From NCBI GenBank assembly GCA_965223025.1, contig CBDCVP010000023.1, positions 248,001 to 312,000 of the forward strand: 64,000 nucleotides of DNA, read 5' to 3'. The notes below the pieces were generated by a model. It made no database searches, was not told the DNA's origin, and saw only the letters and a program-made list of their open reading frames with translations. This stretch comes from JABDMH01 sp965223025 (GTDB lineage: Bacteria > Bacteroidota > Bacteroidia > Chitinophagales > Saprospiraceae). The position numbers and the translations under genes were made by a program. This document shows positions 45,786 through 54,274 of the stretch, one piece after another (the stretch's first letter is position 1; each line of letters begins with the position of its first letter).

Positions 45786-48575
45786 TTATTCTCCCACCTC
45801 CACACCTACTAATCCACTTGACAGTGGTGTTTCATAGTGCTTGGTCCATTCCTGGGATACAGGATTATCCTTAAGACTTGCACAGTAATTTGCCAGGGTG
45901 GTGGTCAATTTAATGGACAAGGTGTTTTCACCTTTATTGATAAATGGTCCAAGGTCATAACGGTGGTTGCCATACCATTTCATGCCGACCTTTTCTCCAT
46001 TTAATGCTACCTCGGTGATCCCTTCATTGACTTCTGAAAGTTGCAAGAATCTGATCTCACCATCATTTTCAAGAATGGTCGAGTAGGTAACTGTGCCGGC
46101 AAAGTTTCGGATCGATGCATGATCGGAAGATCGAAAATTGATGAGATGCTGCATGGTCTCATGAAAAACCTGACCATCCACTTGTTCAAAAGCTACTTCC
46201 CAGGTTGCCTTCAATGGATTCATTTTCTGCGGCATGTGTTGATATTCAAATTGCGGAAGATCTAAATCTGCCGGTTCGTACACGATCAAGGTGGATTCTA
46301 AACCATCCAATCGGATGTGCAATTTATTTTTTTCTCGATCAGTTAATCTGAAGCGTTCGCCGGTCGATGGAATCCAGACATAAGGAATCTTATCATTGGT
46401 GGGAAAGGTTGCTTCAAAATCAACCGTCCGTTTTCGATCGGAATTGACAAAGAAGTAAATGTCTTGGGTACCATTATAATGATGCGTGAAATAAAGGTGA
46501 TTACTGGGCTTGTTAATCTGGACCTGAGATGTCAGATTCATTTTTCCTTTCAGTGTTTTGGTCCAGCTGATAAGATCTGTAGATTCTGCAGGAGTCGGAA
46601 TCTGGATCACATTGTCGGCGCTGATCATATTGTTAATAGCATTCTTGACCAATGCGTCTTTTTGCGCGGCATCGACCAAGGATAGTGATCGACCCGGAGT
46701 TTTTCCGATCAAGGCAATTTTACCACCAGCTTTGGCAAAGGCATTTAGTTTGGCAGCAGCTTCCGGTGTCAGTGATTCTACATCTGCAAGTATAATGGCC
46801 TTGTATCCCATGTTTCCGCAGATCAACTCCTGGCCTTCGATATGGGCGGTTTCCAAGATAGCCTGGTGAATATAGTCGCAGGTGCTTCCCAGATGGCTGA
46901 TGGGCTCCCAGAGTTTGGCATAGTACCATGGTCTGAGATTAAAAGGTGGACGAATGGGTCCAACTTCACCCCAAAGGTCACGAAGTGGACCTAGGATGGC
47001 TATATCTGCGGTCGGCTTTGAGTTTTGAAAAACGGCAGACAACCTTGCATTGTAATCTGCCCAATGTCGAAAGTACGGCCACCATGTATTTTGTTCACTG
47101 AAATAGGCACCATAGCGGATCCAACCAGGGAATCCCGCATCGGGAGGTGAGTAATTATATCCATGTAGTACGGCATGGTTCATACCGGTGATGAAATTGA
47201 TGTCGTCCGATTGCTTAACCGTTTCCAGAGAGGTGCGAAAAACTCCTTGTACGTTGGTCATAGCTTCACAACTGGTAATCTTTCTGCCCATCAGGTGGGC
47301 ACCAGAAGAAGCGGCCTTATTCCAAAGCAGATAACCGTGCCCCTGCACCCAGCTGTGTGCTGAGGTTGCGGCTTCATCTCTAGACCCAGAATAGATCCAA
47401 TTATTACTTTCTGGTATATCGGGAATCATATTGCCTTGAAATAATCCCATATAATAAGGAGTACCATAGGCCTGATACCGACAAAGCACTCCATTATCTG
47501 TGCAGAACTTTTGAAACACAGTGGTGAATCGTTCTAGAAAGACATCGATGATGGTATGGTAAAAATCGTATTGTGCGCGTCGAATGGTTTCTTGCAGTGA
47601 TGGTGCTGTGTCATACGTATTTGGTCTCTTGTGGGGTTGAATGACAAATGGCAGATAAGGAGTGATGTCATAGCCATTGCGAGCCTCAAATTGTTGGGCC
47701 ATATCGTCTGTCCAATTAGATCCTGCCAATTCGATGCTGTCACAAAACAATGCCCTGATGAGCTGAGAAAGCGATAATCCGGTTTCTTTTTCGATGGCTT
47801 TGAGTCTATTTAAATAACTCATCACTACTTCGGTCTTGTAGTGATCCATGATGGGGCCATCCGCTCCTGGGGAGCCATGATAAACCGTCTTGAAATGCCG
47901 CTCATTAAAGACAAAAACCAGTACATAGTCTCTGTTGTCGACCTGATAGTGTAAGCTGTGGTCATTCAGCTGACTGGTGATGTCCTTTATTTCATCGATG
48001 GCTTTTACTCCCTTAGGAATGAGTTTGACGGAGTGCAGTTCCACATCACTGGTTTCCTTGGTGGATCCAGAGCCAGGTGCATGTTCACTCTTGAAAGTCA
48101 GAAACTTTGCTATGTCCAAATCTATAGTGGTATTAGCACGTACATTTAGTTTTTTGACTCCAAGACGTTGCATCGTTTCAGATTCTTTTAGAAATCTACC
48201 TCCAAACGGCCATCCTGAACCTACAATTAGGTCTGTAATCATGCCCAATTCTTTGGCTTCCAGAGCAGCTGTCTTCACCATCCTGATCCACTCTGGTCCT
48301 GCCCATCGCAAGCTTTTTGCACTGGTTTTGGTGACATGTGGAGGCATGGCAATGGAATTAATTTCTACACCACCGATGCCTGCCTCCTTCATAATTACCA
48401 GCTCTCGCTTGATTTCTGCTGCATCCACTGCATTGCCATTCCACCACCAGCGAACCATGGGCCTGGCATCAGCTGCTGGATCTTGAAATTGTTCGAATAA
48501 GTGGTTGTCAGGCACGGTGCTTTCACAGCTACCCAAGACAATGATGCATGAGAGAAAGATGTGGAGCTTGTTCAT
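45786..48575 (-). CDS. GH106-like glycoside hydrolase, lipoprotein
   Basis: A 929-residue protein with lipobox LGSC near residue 17. The N-terminal MVRWWWNGNAVDAAEIKREL and MKEAGIGGVEINSIAMPP blocks and DLIVGSGWPFGG are those of the GH106 alpha-L-rhamnosidase group. The barrel region has LIRALFCDSIELAGSNWTDD, and MTNVQGVFRTSLETVKQSDD matches the family's substrate cleft. The C-terminal beta domains include NEGITEVALNGEKVGMKWYG, a GH2-like jelly roll. Rhamnosidase activity is established only for some members. In a galactan locus it may act on a different substituent. It is transcribed away from the anhydrogalactose pathway genes at 48746. Confidence 0.8.
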   Translation of the reverse strand: MNKLHIFLSCIIVLGSCESTVPDNHLFEQFQDPAADARPMVRWWWNGNAVDAAEIKRELVIMKEAGIGGVEINSIAMPPHVTKTSAKSLRWAGPEWIRMVKTAALEAKELGMITDLIVGSGWPFGGRFLKESETMQRLGVKKLNVRANTTIDLDIAKFLTFKSEHAPGSGSTKETSDVELHSVKLIPKGVKAIDEIKDITSQLNDHSLHYQVDNRDYVLVFVFNERHFKTVYHGSPGADGPIMDHYKTEVVMSYLNRLKAIEKETGLSLSQLIRALFCDSIELAGSNWTDDMAQQFEARNGYDITPYLPFVIQPHKRPNTYDTAPSLQETIRRAQYDFYHTIIDVFLERFTTVFQKFCTDNGVLCRYQAYGTPYYMGLFQGNMIPDIPESNNWIYSGSRDEAATSAHSWVQGHGYLLWNKAASSGAHLMGRKITSCEAMTNVQGVFRTSLETVKQSDDINFITGMNHAVLHGYNYSPPDAGFPGWIRYGAYFSEQNTWWPYFRHWADYNARLSAVFQNSKPTADIAILGPLRDLWGEVGPIRPPFNLRPWYYAKLWEPISHLGSTCDYIHQAILETAHIEGQELICGNMGYKAIILADVESLTPEAAAKLNAFAKAGGKIALIGKTPGRSLSLVDAAQKDALVKNAINNMISADNVIQIPTPAESTDLISWTKTLKGKMNLTSQVQINKPSNHLYFTHHYNGTQDIYFFVNSDRKRTVDFEATFPTNDKIPYVWIPSTGERFRLTDREKNKLHIRLDGLESTLIVYEPADLDLPQFEYQHMPQKMNPLKATWEVAFEQVDGQVFHETMQHLINFRSSDHASIRNFAGTVTYSTILENDGEIRFLQLSEVNEGITEVALNGEKVGMKWYGNHRYDLGPFINKGENTLSIKLTTTLANYCASLKDNPVSQEWTKHYETPLSSGLVGVEVGE

Positions 48576-48745
48576 TTTAGTGATCGGTGATTGTCAAAAA
48601 AGAGTAAGGTAAAATAATGTATGCACAGGGTAATTTACAACAATAGAAAATCGAGGTAAAATTCTTTATTTGTAATGTTGAAGATAGCTATGCAGCACTC
48701 GATTAAGCGCTGTGCTTTCCAGATCACACCTAGGAAGATCATACA

Positions 48746-49897
48746 ATGAAAATCAAATCAATCGAGAGTTTTATCCTTTCGGATACTTTGAGGCATAGTT
48801 TTTATTTTTCTCAATGGGAGGTTGCTGAAAGACGCATATGTGTGGTCAAGGTAACCAGTGACACCGGTCACGTCGGTTGGGGAGAAGGTTATGGTCCGGC
48901 CGATGTGATCAAGGCTGGGATTAATCACTTAGCTCCTTTTATCATAGGTATGAATCCCTTGCAGACCGAGACGATCTGGAGCAAGATGTATCATCGAACC
49001 TTGGATTTTGCCCGCAGGGGGATATTCATCTCGGTCATCAGTGCCATAGACATAGCTCTGTGGGATCTCAAAGGAAAGATACTAGAACAACCAGTTCATC
49101 TCATGTTGGGTGGAAAAAAGCGGGATATTGTCGTGCCCTATGCTACTGGGATGTATTTTAGGAGTAGCGACAATCTGGGGGCTGAACTTTCGGCAGAGGC
49201 CGGGGAATATGTCGACGCAGGTTTTCGAGCCATGAAGATGAAAGTCGGCCTTGGCATAGATGAAGATATAGACCTGGTAAAGAAAGTTCGACAGGCTATA
49301 GGGTCGAACATCGATCTCATGATCGATGCCAACCATGCTTACAATTTAAGGGAGGCTACCCATCTGGCGAGGGCAGTGGAGCCGCATAATGTCTACTGGT
49401 TTGAAGAACCCATTTCTCCAGAATACTACGATCAATATGCAGAATTGCGAACTAGGACGAGCATTCCGATTGCCGCTGGAGAATGTGAGCATCTGCGCTT
49501 CGGATTCCAAACTATGATGCAATCCAAATCGGTAGATATCGTTCAACCGGACATCTGTGCTGCCGGTGGTCTGACAGAGGCAAAACGCATAGGAGTCTTG
49601 GCTTCAGTGTATGGACTGGAGGTCGTACCCCATACCTGGGGCACTGGCATAGCGATCTCGGCGGCCATTCATTTTGTCAGCAATTTGGACCACATCCCCG
49701 GGCGACTGAAAAATCCGAATTGTTTTATTGAGTACGATCGCACGGAGAATAGGCTGCGTGACCAGTTGACTAGTAGTGAAATGGTATTTGAGCATGGAGA
49801 AATCAGGGTGGCAGATGCTCCTGGTTTGGGCATAACATTACATGAAGAGATATTGCATGATTACGTTTCCGATTTTATTCCAGTAACAGCTCAGTAG
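48746..49897 (+). CDS. Enolase-superfamily sugar acid enzyme: candidate 3,6-anhydrogalactonate cycloisomerase
   Basis: A 383-residue mandelate-racemase-group enzyme, cytoplasmic. Catalytic K164-x-K166 in RAMKMKVG; magnesium ligands D194 (LMIDANHAY), E220 (YWFEEPI) and E246 (AAGECEH); Asp-His pair D269 (QPDICAAGG) and H296 (VPHTWGTG). It abstracts the proton alpha to a carboxylate. With an aldehyde dehydrogenase gene 82 bases downstream, the best reading is cycloisomerisation of 3,6-anhydrogalactonate to 2-keto-3-deoxy-galactonate. D-galactonate dehydratase is the main alternative and would feed the same kinase and aldolase. It is divergent from the GH106-like gene. Confidence 0.85.
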   Translation: MKIKSIESFILSDTLRHSFYFSQWEVAERRICVVKVTSDTGHVGWGEGYGPADVIKAGINHLAPFIIGMNPLQTETIWSKMYHRTLDFARRGIFISVISAIDIALWDLKGKILEQPVHLMLGGKKRDIVVPYATGMYFRSSDNLGAELSAEAGEYVDAGFRAMKMKVGLGIDEDIDLVKKVRQAIGSNIDLMIDANHAYNLREATHLARAVEPHNVYWFEEPISPEYYDQYAELRTRTSIPIAAGECEHLRFGFQTMMQSKSVDIVQPDICAAGGLTEAKRIGVLASVYGLEVVPHTWGTGIAISAAIHFVSNLDHIPGRLKNPNCFIEYDRTENRLRDQLTSSEMVFEHGEIRVADAPGLGITLHEEILHDYVSDFIPVTAQ

Positions 49898-49978
49898 AGA
49901 AGTACACGAACCATCTGAATGGACTGAACGATTTCTCGACTTGGGCAGTCTCCATGAGCACCATAAAATGTACAGCTG

Positions 49979-51418
49979 ATGAGATTCGGACATAAGAAAT
50001 TATACATCGACGGACAACTAAGTGAAGCTTCTAATAATGAAGCCTATGATGTCGTTTGTCCCGCTGACGAAACAGTTATTGCCAGCATCGCTTGGGCGAA
50101 TACTGCGGACACACAAAGGGCCTTGACATCAGCGCAGAAAGGATTCGAGTCTTGGTCGAAAGTGCCCTTAGAAGAGCGTTTGGGATGGATGGAAAAACTC
50201 AGGGAAAAGATCCTGGAAAATCGAGATCTTCTTCGAGAATGCATCATGTATGAAATGGGAAAGGTGTGGGAAGGTACGGATGAAGATCTTACCAGCTTGA
50301 CCGATTCGTTGGATTTCTATGCGGAGGAGATCAGAAAGAGGCGGGATATACCCTTGGCGGATCTCGACGGAACTCATGAGCACAGGATTGTCTCGCAGCC
50401 GCTGGGTGTAGTCGTGGCGTTTCTCGCTTATAATTTTCCACTACTTAATTTGGGATTTAAGCTGGGACCAGCTTTAGCTGCCGGCTGCTCCATTATTATC
50501 AAACCATCGGAATACTCACCACTATCTGCCTATGTGATTGGTGAGATCTGCCACGATATGGGATTTCCACCTGGAGTTATCTCTGTCCTTTGTGGTGATC
50601 TCGAGCAGGTCGGTGCACCTCTTTGTGAAAGCAAAATACCCAGGTTGATGACTATGATCGGATCAACCCAAACTGCTCAGAAGATTATCGGCCAAAGTAG
50701 TAAGACGTCCATTAAAAGGTATAGTATGGAGTGCGGTGGCAACGCACCCTTCATCGTGTTCGATGATGCAGATCTGGGACAGGCCGTCACTCATGCAGCA
50801 GCCTTGAAAGTGGGCAATGCAGGTCAGATCTGTGTGGCTCCTAATAGATTTTTTATTCATGAATCTGTCATCGAAGATTTTATCAGAGGTTTGGTGGCAA
50901 AATTTAGCCAGGTAAAGGTGGGATTTGGAAGAGAGCACCAACCTGACATGGGCCCTTTAGCCAATCAGCAATCCGTCGTTAGAGTCCAGAACATAGTTTA
51001 CGACGCCTTGCGCCAGGGAGGTGAATTGGTGTATGGTGGTGAGCCAATCGATCAGTCGGGATATTATTTTCAACCCACCGTGATTAGACTGGACACACCT
51101 GCTGCCGAAATTTTGCGGAGGGAGATCTTTGGACCGGTGGCCATAGTTATTCCTTTTCAGACCGTGGAAGAAGTGGTCCAATGGGCCAACGATACAGATG
51201 CCGGGTTGGCGTCCTATGTGTACACCAGGGATGATCAGAAGCTGGACTTTTTTGCACAACATTTGCAATTTGGGGAGATACAATTGAATGGCTTGAAGTA
51301 CGACATTTATTTGCCGCATGGAGGCATCAAGAACAGTGGCATTGGGGTGGATTGCTCCACATATGCACTTGATGACTATCTGGTCAAGAAGCGGGTCACC
51401 CGGGCACTGATCACATAA
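49979..51418 (+). CDS. NAD(P)-dependent aldehyde dehydrogenase: candidate 3,6-anhydrogalactose dehydrogenase
   Basis: A 479-residue cytoplasmic aldehyde dehydrogenase of full family length. The catalytic cysteine is C285 in GNAGQICVAPNRF and the general base is E251 in YSMECGGNAPF. FLAYNFPLLNLGFKLGPALA and IKPSEYSP are nucleotide and substrate-binding blocks. Succinate-semialdehyde-type enzymes are similar, but the gene follows the enolase-superfamily gene and precedes an AraC regulator. Oxidation of anhydrogalactose to anhydrogalactonate, the first step of the known route, therefore fits. Its stop codon is inside the left arm of the long inverted repeat described next. Confidence 0.87.
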   Translation: MRFGHKKLYIDGQLSEASNNEAYDVVCPADETVIASIAWANTADTQRALTSAQKGFESWSKVPLEERLGWMEKLREKILENRDLLRECIMYEMGKVWEGTDEDLTSLTDSLDFYAEEIRKRRDIPLADLDGTHEHRIVSQPLGVVVAFLAYNFPLLNLGFKLGPALAAGCSIIIKPSEYSPLSAYVIGEICHDMGFPPGVISVLCGDLEQVGAPLCESKIPRLMTMIGSTQTAQKIIGQSSKTSIKRYSMECGGNAPFIVFDDADLGQAVTHAAALKVGNAGQICVAPNRFFIHESVIEDFIRGLVAKFSQVKVGFGREHQPDMGPLANQQSVVRVQNIVYDALRQGGELVYGGEPIDQSGYYFQPTVIRLDTPAAEILRREIFGPVAIVIPFQTVEEVVQWANDTDAGLASYVYTRDDQKLDFFAQHLQFGEIQLNGLKYDIYLPHGGIKNSGIGVDCSTYALDDYLVKKRVTRALIT

Positions 51419-51495
51419 ACCTCCGAGAATCAGGTGACACAGCTGATTCGTCCTCAAAGAGTTGGTCTCAATCCTGGACATTCTCAGGAGGTTTA
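51416..51495 (+). promoter_or_regulatory. Long inverted repeat sequestering the Shine-Dalgarno of the AraC gene, with a competing inner hairpin
   Basis: The left arm TAAACCTCCGAGAAT (51416-51430) starts with the aldehyde dehydrogenase stop codon. The right arm ATTCTCAGGAGGTTTA (51480-51495) pairs with it over 15 bp with one bulged A (51486) and contains the AGGAGG of the downstream gene. A second perfect stem, GAATCAG (51427-51433) with CTGATTC (51443-51449), uses the same left-arm bases, so the two folds are mutually exclusive. Ribosomes finishing the upstream gene would open the outer stem. This has the form of a translational or attenuation switch. A T-run is absent, so a simple terminator is less likely. 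Confidence 0.6.
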
Positions 51496-51510
51496 GCTAA
51501 ATTGCTATGG

Positions 51511-52380
51511 ATGAGGCTGGTACTGAAAAATATTGATGGCTCCCTTGATGAGCATTTTAACCTTACTTGCAAGGAGGTTCCATGTTTGGATTCATCCTGG
51601 CATTATCACGCCCAATATGAGCTGATATATATATCTCGGAGTACAGGCATCCGATTTGTCGGCGATAGTGTTGCCCAGTTTGCACCTGGTGATTTGGTGC
51701 TTGTGGGACCATATCTACCTCACCTGTGGAGAAACGATGCGTCCTACTACAACAGGGATGGGACCAGTCAGGTTAAGACCGTAGTTGTGAAATTCACAAA
51801 GGATTTTATTGGCGAGGGGACCTTCACCAATCCAAGATTTTCCAGTATCAATGAGCTGCTTAAACAGTCAAAATTTGGCCTTTGTTTTGGGGAGGAAACT
51901 AGTAAGAAACTGCATGATGATCTGATAGGAATGATGGATTTGTCCCCCGCAGAACAATTGATCTGTCTCCTTAATCTGTTAAACCAATTGTCGCTGACTG
52001 ACGACAAAAGGGTTTTGTCTTCGACCGATATGCGACAGTATACGACCGAGCCATTGCAACGATTAGACGCTGTATTGAAATTCATTTCAGACAACTATGC
52101 GTCCAAAATTAGTTTGGATGATGTCGCCAATATTGCCTGCCTGACCACTAATTCATTTTGTCGCTTTTTTAAGAAAATGACGAATAAGTCCTTTACACAG
52201 TTTCTCAACGAGGTTAGAATTCGCAATGCAGCTCGGTTACTACTGCAGGATGACTTGACAGTTGCACAGGTCTGCTATATGACGGGCTATCGATCTATGA
52301 CTAATTTCTATAAGCAGTTTAAGTTAATTATGGGATGCACACCCAAGGACCATAGACAGGCCTCTAGGTCGGTTGCATAG
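51511..52380 (+). CDS. AraC-family transcriptional regulator
   Basis: About 289 residues. The N-terminal cupin-like sensor (SWHYHAQYELIYIS, FAPGDLVLVGPYLPHLWRND) probably binds a sugar or sugar acid. The C-terminal HTH_18 domain (about 190-285) has SLDDVANIACLTTNSFCRFF and LTVAQVCYMTGYRSMTNFYK. It is placed to regulate the enolase-family and dehydrogenase genes before it, and perhaps the sulfatases after it. The ATG at 51511 is taken as start; a TTG at 51502 lies 10 bases after AGGAGG (51486-51491) and is a real alternative. That AGGAGG is buried in the inverted repeat described above. Confidence 0.9.
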   Translation: MRLVLKNIDGSLDEHFNLTCKEVPCLDSSWHYHAQYELIYISRSTGIRFVGDSVAQFAPGDLVLVGPYLPHLWRNDASYYNRDGTSQVKTVVVKFTKDFIGEGTFTNPRFSSINELLKQSKFGLCFGEETSKKLHDDLIGMMDLSPAEQLICLLNLLNQLSLTDDKRVLSSTDMRQYTTEPLQRLDAVLKFISDNYASKISLDDVANIACLTTNSFCRFFKKMTNKSFTQFLNEVRIRNAARLLLQDDLTVAQVCYMTGYRSMTNFYKQFKLIMGCTPKDHRQASRSVA

Positions 52381-52816
52381 CAGACAACCTTTATGGAGTG
52401 GTCTACACTGGGAGCCAACCGCGGCTGGGACTTAGAGCAGTAGTCGAGTCGAAGTGTCGATGGATTTTGGGCGTGACTGGACTTGGTGGTAATATATGCT
52501 AAGAACTGGATAAGATAGATCAATCATATCCCATCATAATCTCGTCTTTTTGAAAAGAGTAATAGCTGTTAGAGCATCACATAAAAATTTGTCGACAATG
52601 CTGGTCTCCCCACGGCGAGCTCGGAGTAGGTTTTTTGCTTTCATGCTGCGTGGCAGCCGATAGCTATCGGCACTCCATAGCTATGGCTACGTTTTGACGC
52701 CTTGCCTGAATGCAAAGATCCTATTAGAATTTCTCAGCATTTTTTATCTGACGCTCTTATGGTTGTGACCAGCTGCATTATTTAGTGATGACTGTTTCTC
52801 AACAAAATTTATACAG
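52381..52816. other. Intergenic region with dispersed repeat and palindromes
   Basis: About 0.44 kb between the AraC gene and a sulfatase, with no supported gene. It holds one copy of a dispersed repeat (52629-52758) with two palindromes, listed separately. A promoter for the sulfatase pair is expected near its right end. Confidence 0.6.
52629..52758. repeat. Dispersed intergenic repeat, copy 1 (palindrome-bearing)
   Basis: Shares segments with 56879-56976: a T-rich ggttttttgcttt block, tgcgtgg/gcgtgcc, cgccttgcctga, attagaatttctcagcatt and tgacgctctt, in the same order and orientation. Copy 1 has about 35 extra bases carrying two perfect palindromes: CCGATAGCTATCGG (52657-52670) and CCATAGCTATGG (52675-52686). 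Such palindromes are typical of REP-like elements in Bacteroidota. Confidence 0.7.
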
Positions 52817-54187
52817 ATGAAATGTGTTTATTTGCTCATTCTGACTGTTTGGACTTGTCACCAAGTGTGGGCCCAGGATCGGCCGAATATTTTACTCATC
52901 GTTGCTGACGATGCTGGTTACGCGGATTTTGGATTTCAGGGTAGTAAAGTCATGCTTACACCCAGCCTGGATAAACTTGCTTCGCAAGGCACTCGGTTTA
53001 CCCAGGGATATGTCACTGATGCTACTTGTGGACCATCTCGGGCCGGCATGCTGACCGGAAAATATCAGCAGAGATTTGGTTTTGAGGAAAACAATGTGCC
53101 AGGGTACATGAGTGACGTCTCAGCCCAAAAAGGGGAAGATATGGGCATCCCATTGGAGGAGGTGACTATGGCAGACTATATGAAATCCTTGGGTTATCAG
53201 ACGGCTTTTTTTGGTAAGTGGCACTTGGGAGGTGCGGATCGCTTCCATCCCACCAAACGTGGATTTGATGAGTTTTACGGTTTTCGGGGAGGAGCGAGGA
53301 GTTATTTCGCCTATCCAACAGATCCGAAGGAGCCACTCAATAAATTGGAGCGAGGATTTGGAAATTTTGCTGAACATAGCGGATATTTAACCGATGTGCT
53401 GGCCGAGGAGACCGCACGATTTATTCAGAGAAATCGGGATCGACCCTTTATGGCCATTCTTTCCTTTAATGCGGTACATACTCCGATGGATGCCATAGAT
53501 CAAGATCTCAAAGAATTTCCATCATTAAATGGAAATAGGAAGATTGTGGCAGCCATGACATTGGCCATGGACAGGGCATGTGCTAAAGTGTTGGACAAAC
53601 TGTCGGAACTTGGTCTCGACGACCAAACCTTGGTGGTTTTTACCAATGACAATGGTGGTCCTACAGATAAGAATGCTTCCGTCAATCGTCCGCTGAGTGG
53701 CACTAAGTCAAATCATTTGGAAGGTGGCATCAGAGTGCCTTTTTTGATGCGATGGCCGGGAAAGATCCCCAGTGGTACAACATACGATTACCCCATTAGT
53801 ACTTTAGATTTATTACCGACGTTTTTCGAGGCTGGTGGCGGAGATACCGACTCCTTGACAGATATCGATGGCGTGGATCTCCTTCCATATATCAGTGGCA
53901 TGAAGAAAGAACGGCCACACCAGAGATTATTTTGGAAAAAAGATTGCCGTGCAGTTGTCAGAGATGGTGATTGGAAATTACTTCGTTTTGCAGATCGCCC
54001 TGCGGAATTGTATCACATCAATGACGATATCGGAGAGCACAATAACTTAGCTGCTGTATATCCCGGTAAGGTGAAGAAAATGTACAAGATGATCTTTCAA
54101 TGGGAATCCACGCTGGAGCGCCCCAGATGGATGCTAAGGAGGGAGTTTGAGAATTACGATGTGGATAGAATGGATAAGTATAGGTGA
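52817..54187 (+). CDS. S1-family sulfatase
   Basis: A 456-residue sulfatase with signal peptide 1-20 (CHQVWAQ). Metal site VADDAGYADFG, formylglycine site C71-G-P-S-R in DATCGPSRAGMLTG. GKYQQRFGFEENN, FFGKWHLGGADRFHP with GFDEFYGFRGGARSYFAY, FNAVHTPMDA, FTNDNGGPTDKN and LSGTKSNHLEGGIRVPF follow. The layout matches the sulfatase at 16546, suggesting a related subfamily common in carrageenan/agar loci. It is followed after about 90 bases by another sulfatase on the same strand. Confidence 0.92.
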   Translation: MKCVYLLILTVWTCHQVWAQDRPNILLIVADDAGYADFGFQGSKVMLTPSLDKLASQGTRFTQGYVTDATCGPSRAGMLTGKYQQRFGFEENNVPGYMSDVSAQKGEDMGIPLEEVTMADYMKSLGYQTAFFGKWHLGGADRFHPTKRGFDEFYGFRGGARSYFAYPTDPKEPLNKLERGFGNFAEHSGYLTDVLAEETARFIQRNRDRPFMAILSFNAVHTPMDAIDQDLKEFPSLNGNRKIVAAMTLAMDRACAKVLDKLSELGLDDQTLVVFTNDNGGPTDKNASVNRPLSGTKSNHLEGGIRVPFLMRWPGKIPSGTTYDYPISTLDLLPTFFEAGGGDTDSLTDIDGVDLLPYISGMKKERPHQRLFWKKDCRAVVRDGDWKLLRFADRPAELYHINDDIGEHNNLAAVYPGKVKKMYKMIFQWESTLERPRWMLRREFENYDVDRMDKYR

Positions 54188-54274
54188 TTAATCCAGGATC
54201 GATTTTGAGGCACAGCATGGATGGGTCTATTTTGGATTATATTGCTCGACACTCATTGTAATAAGTGTAATATC

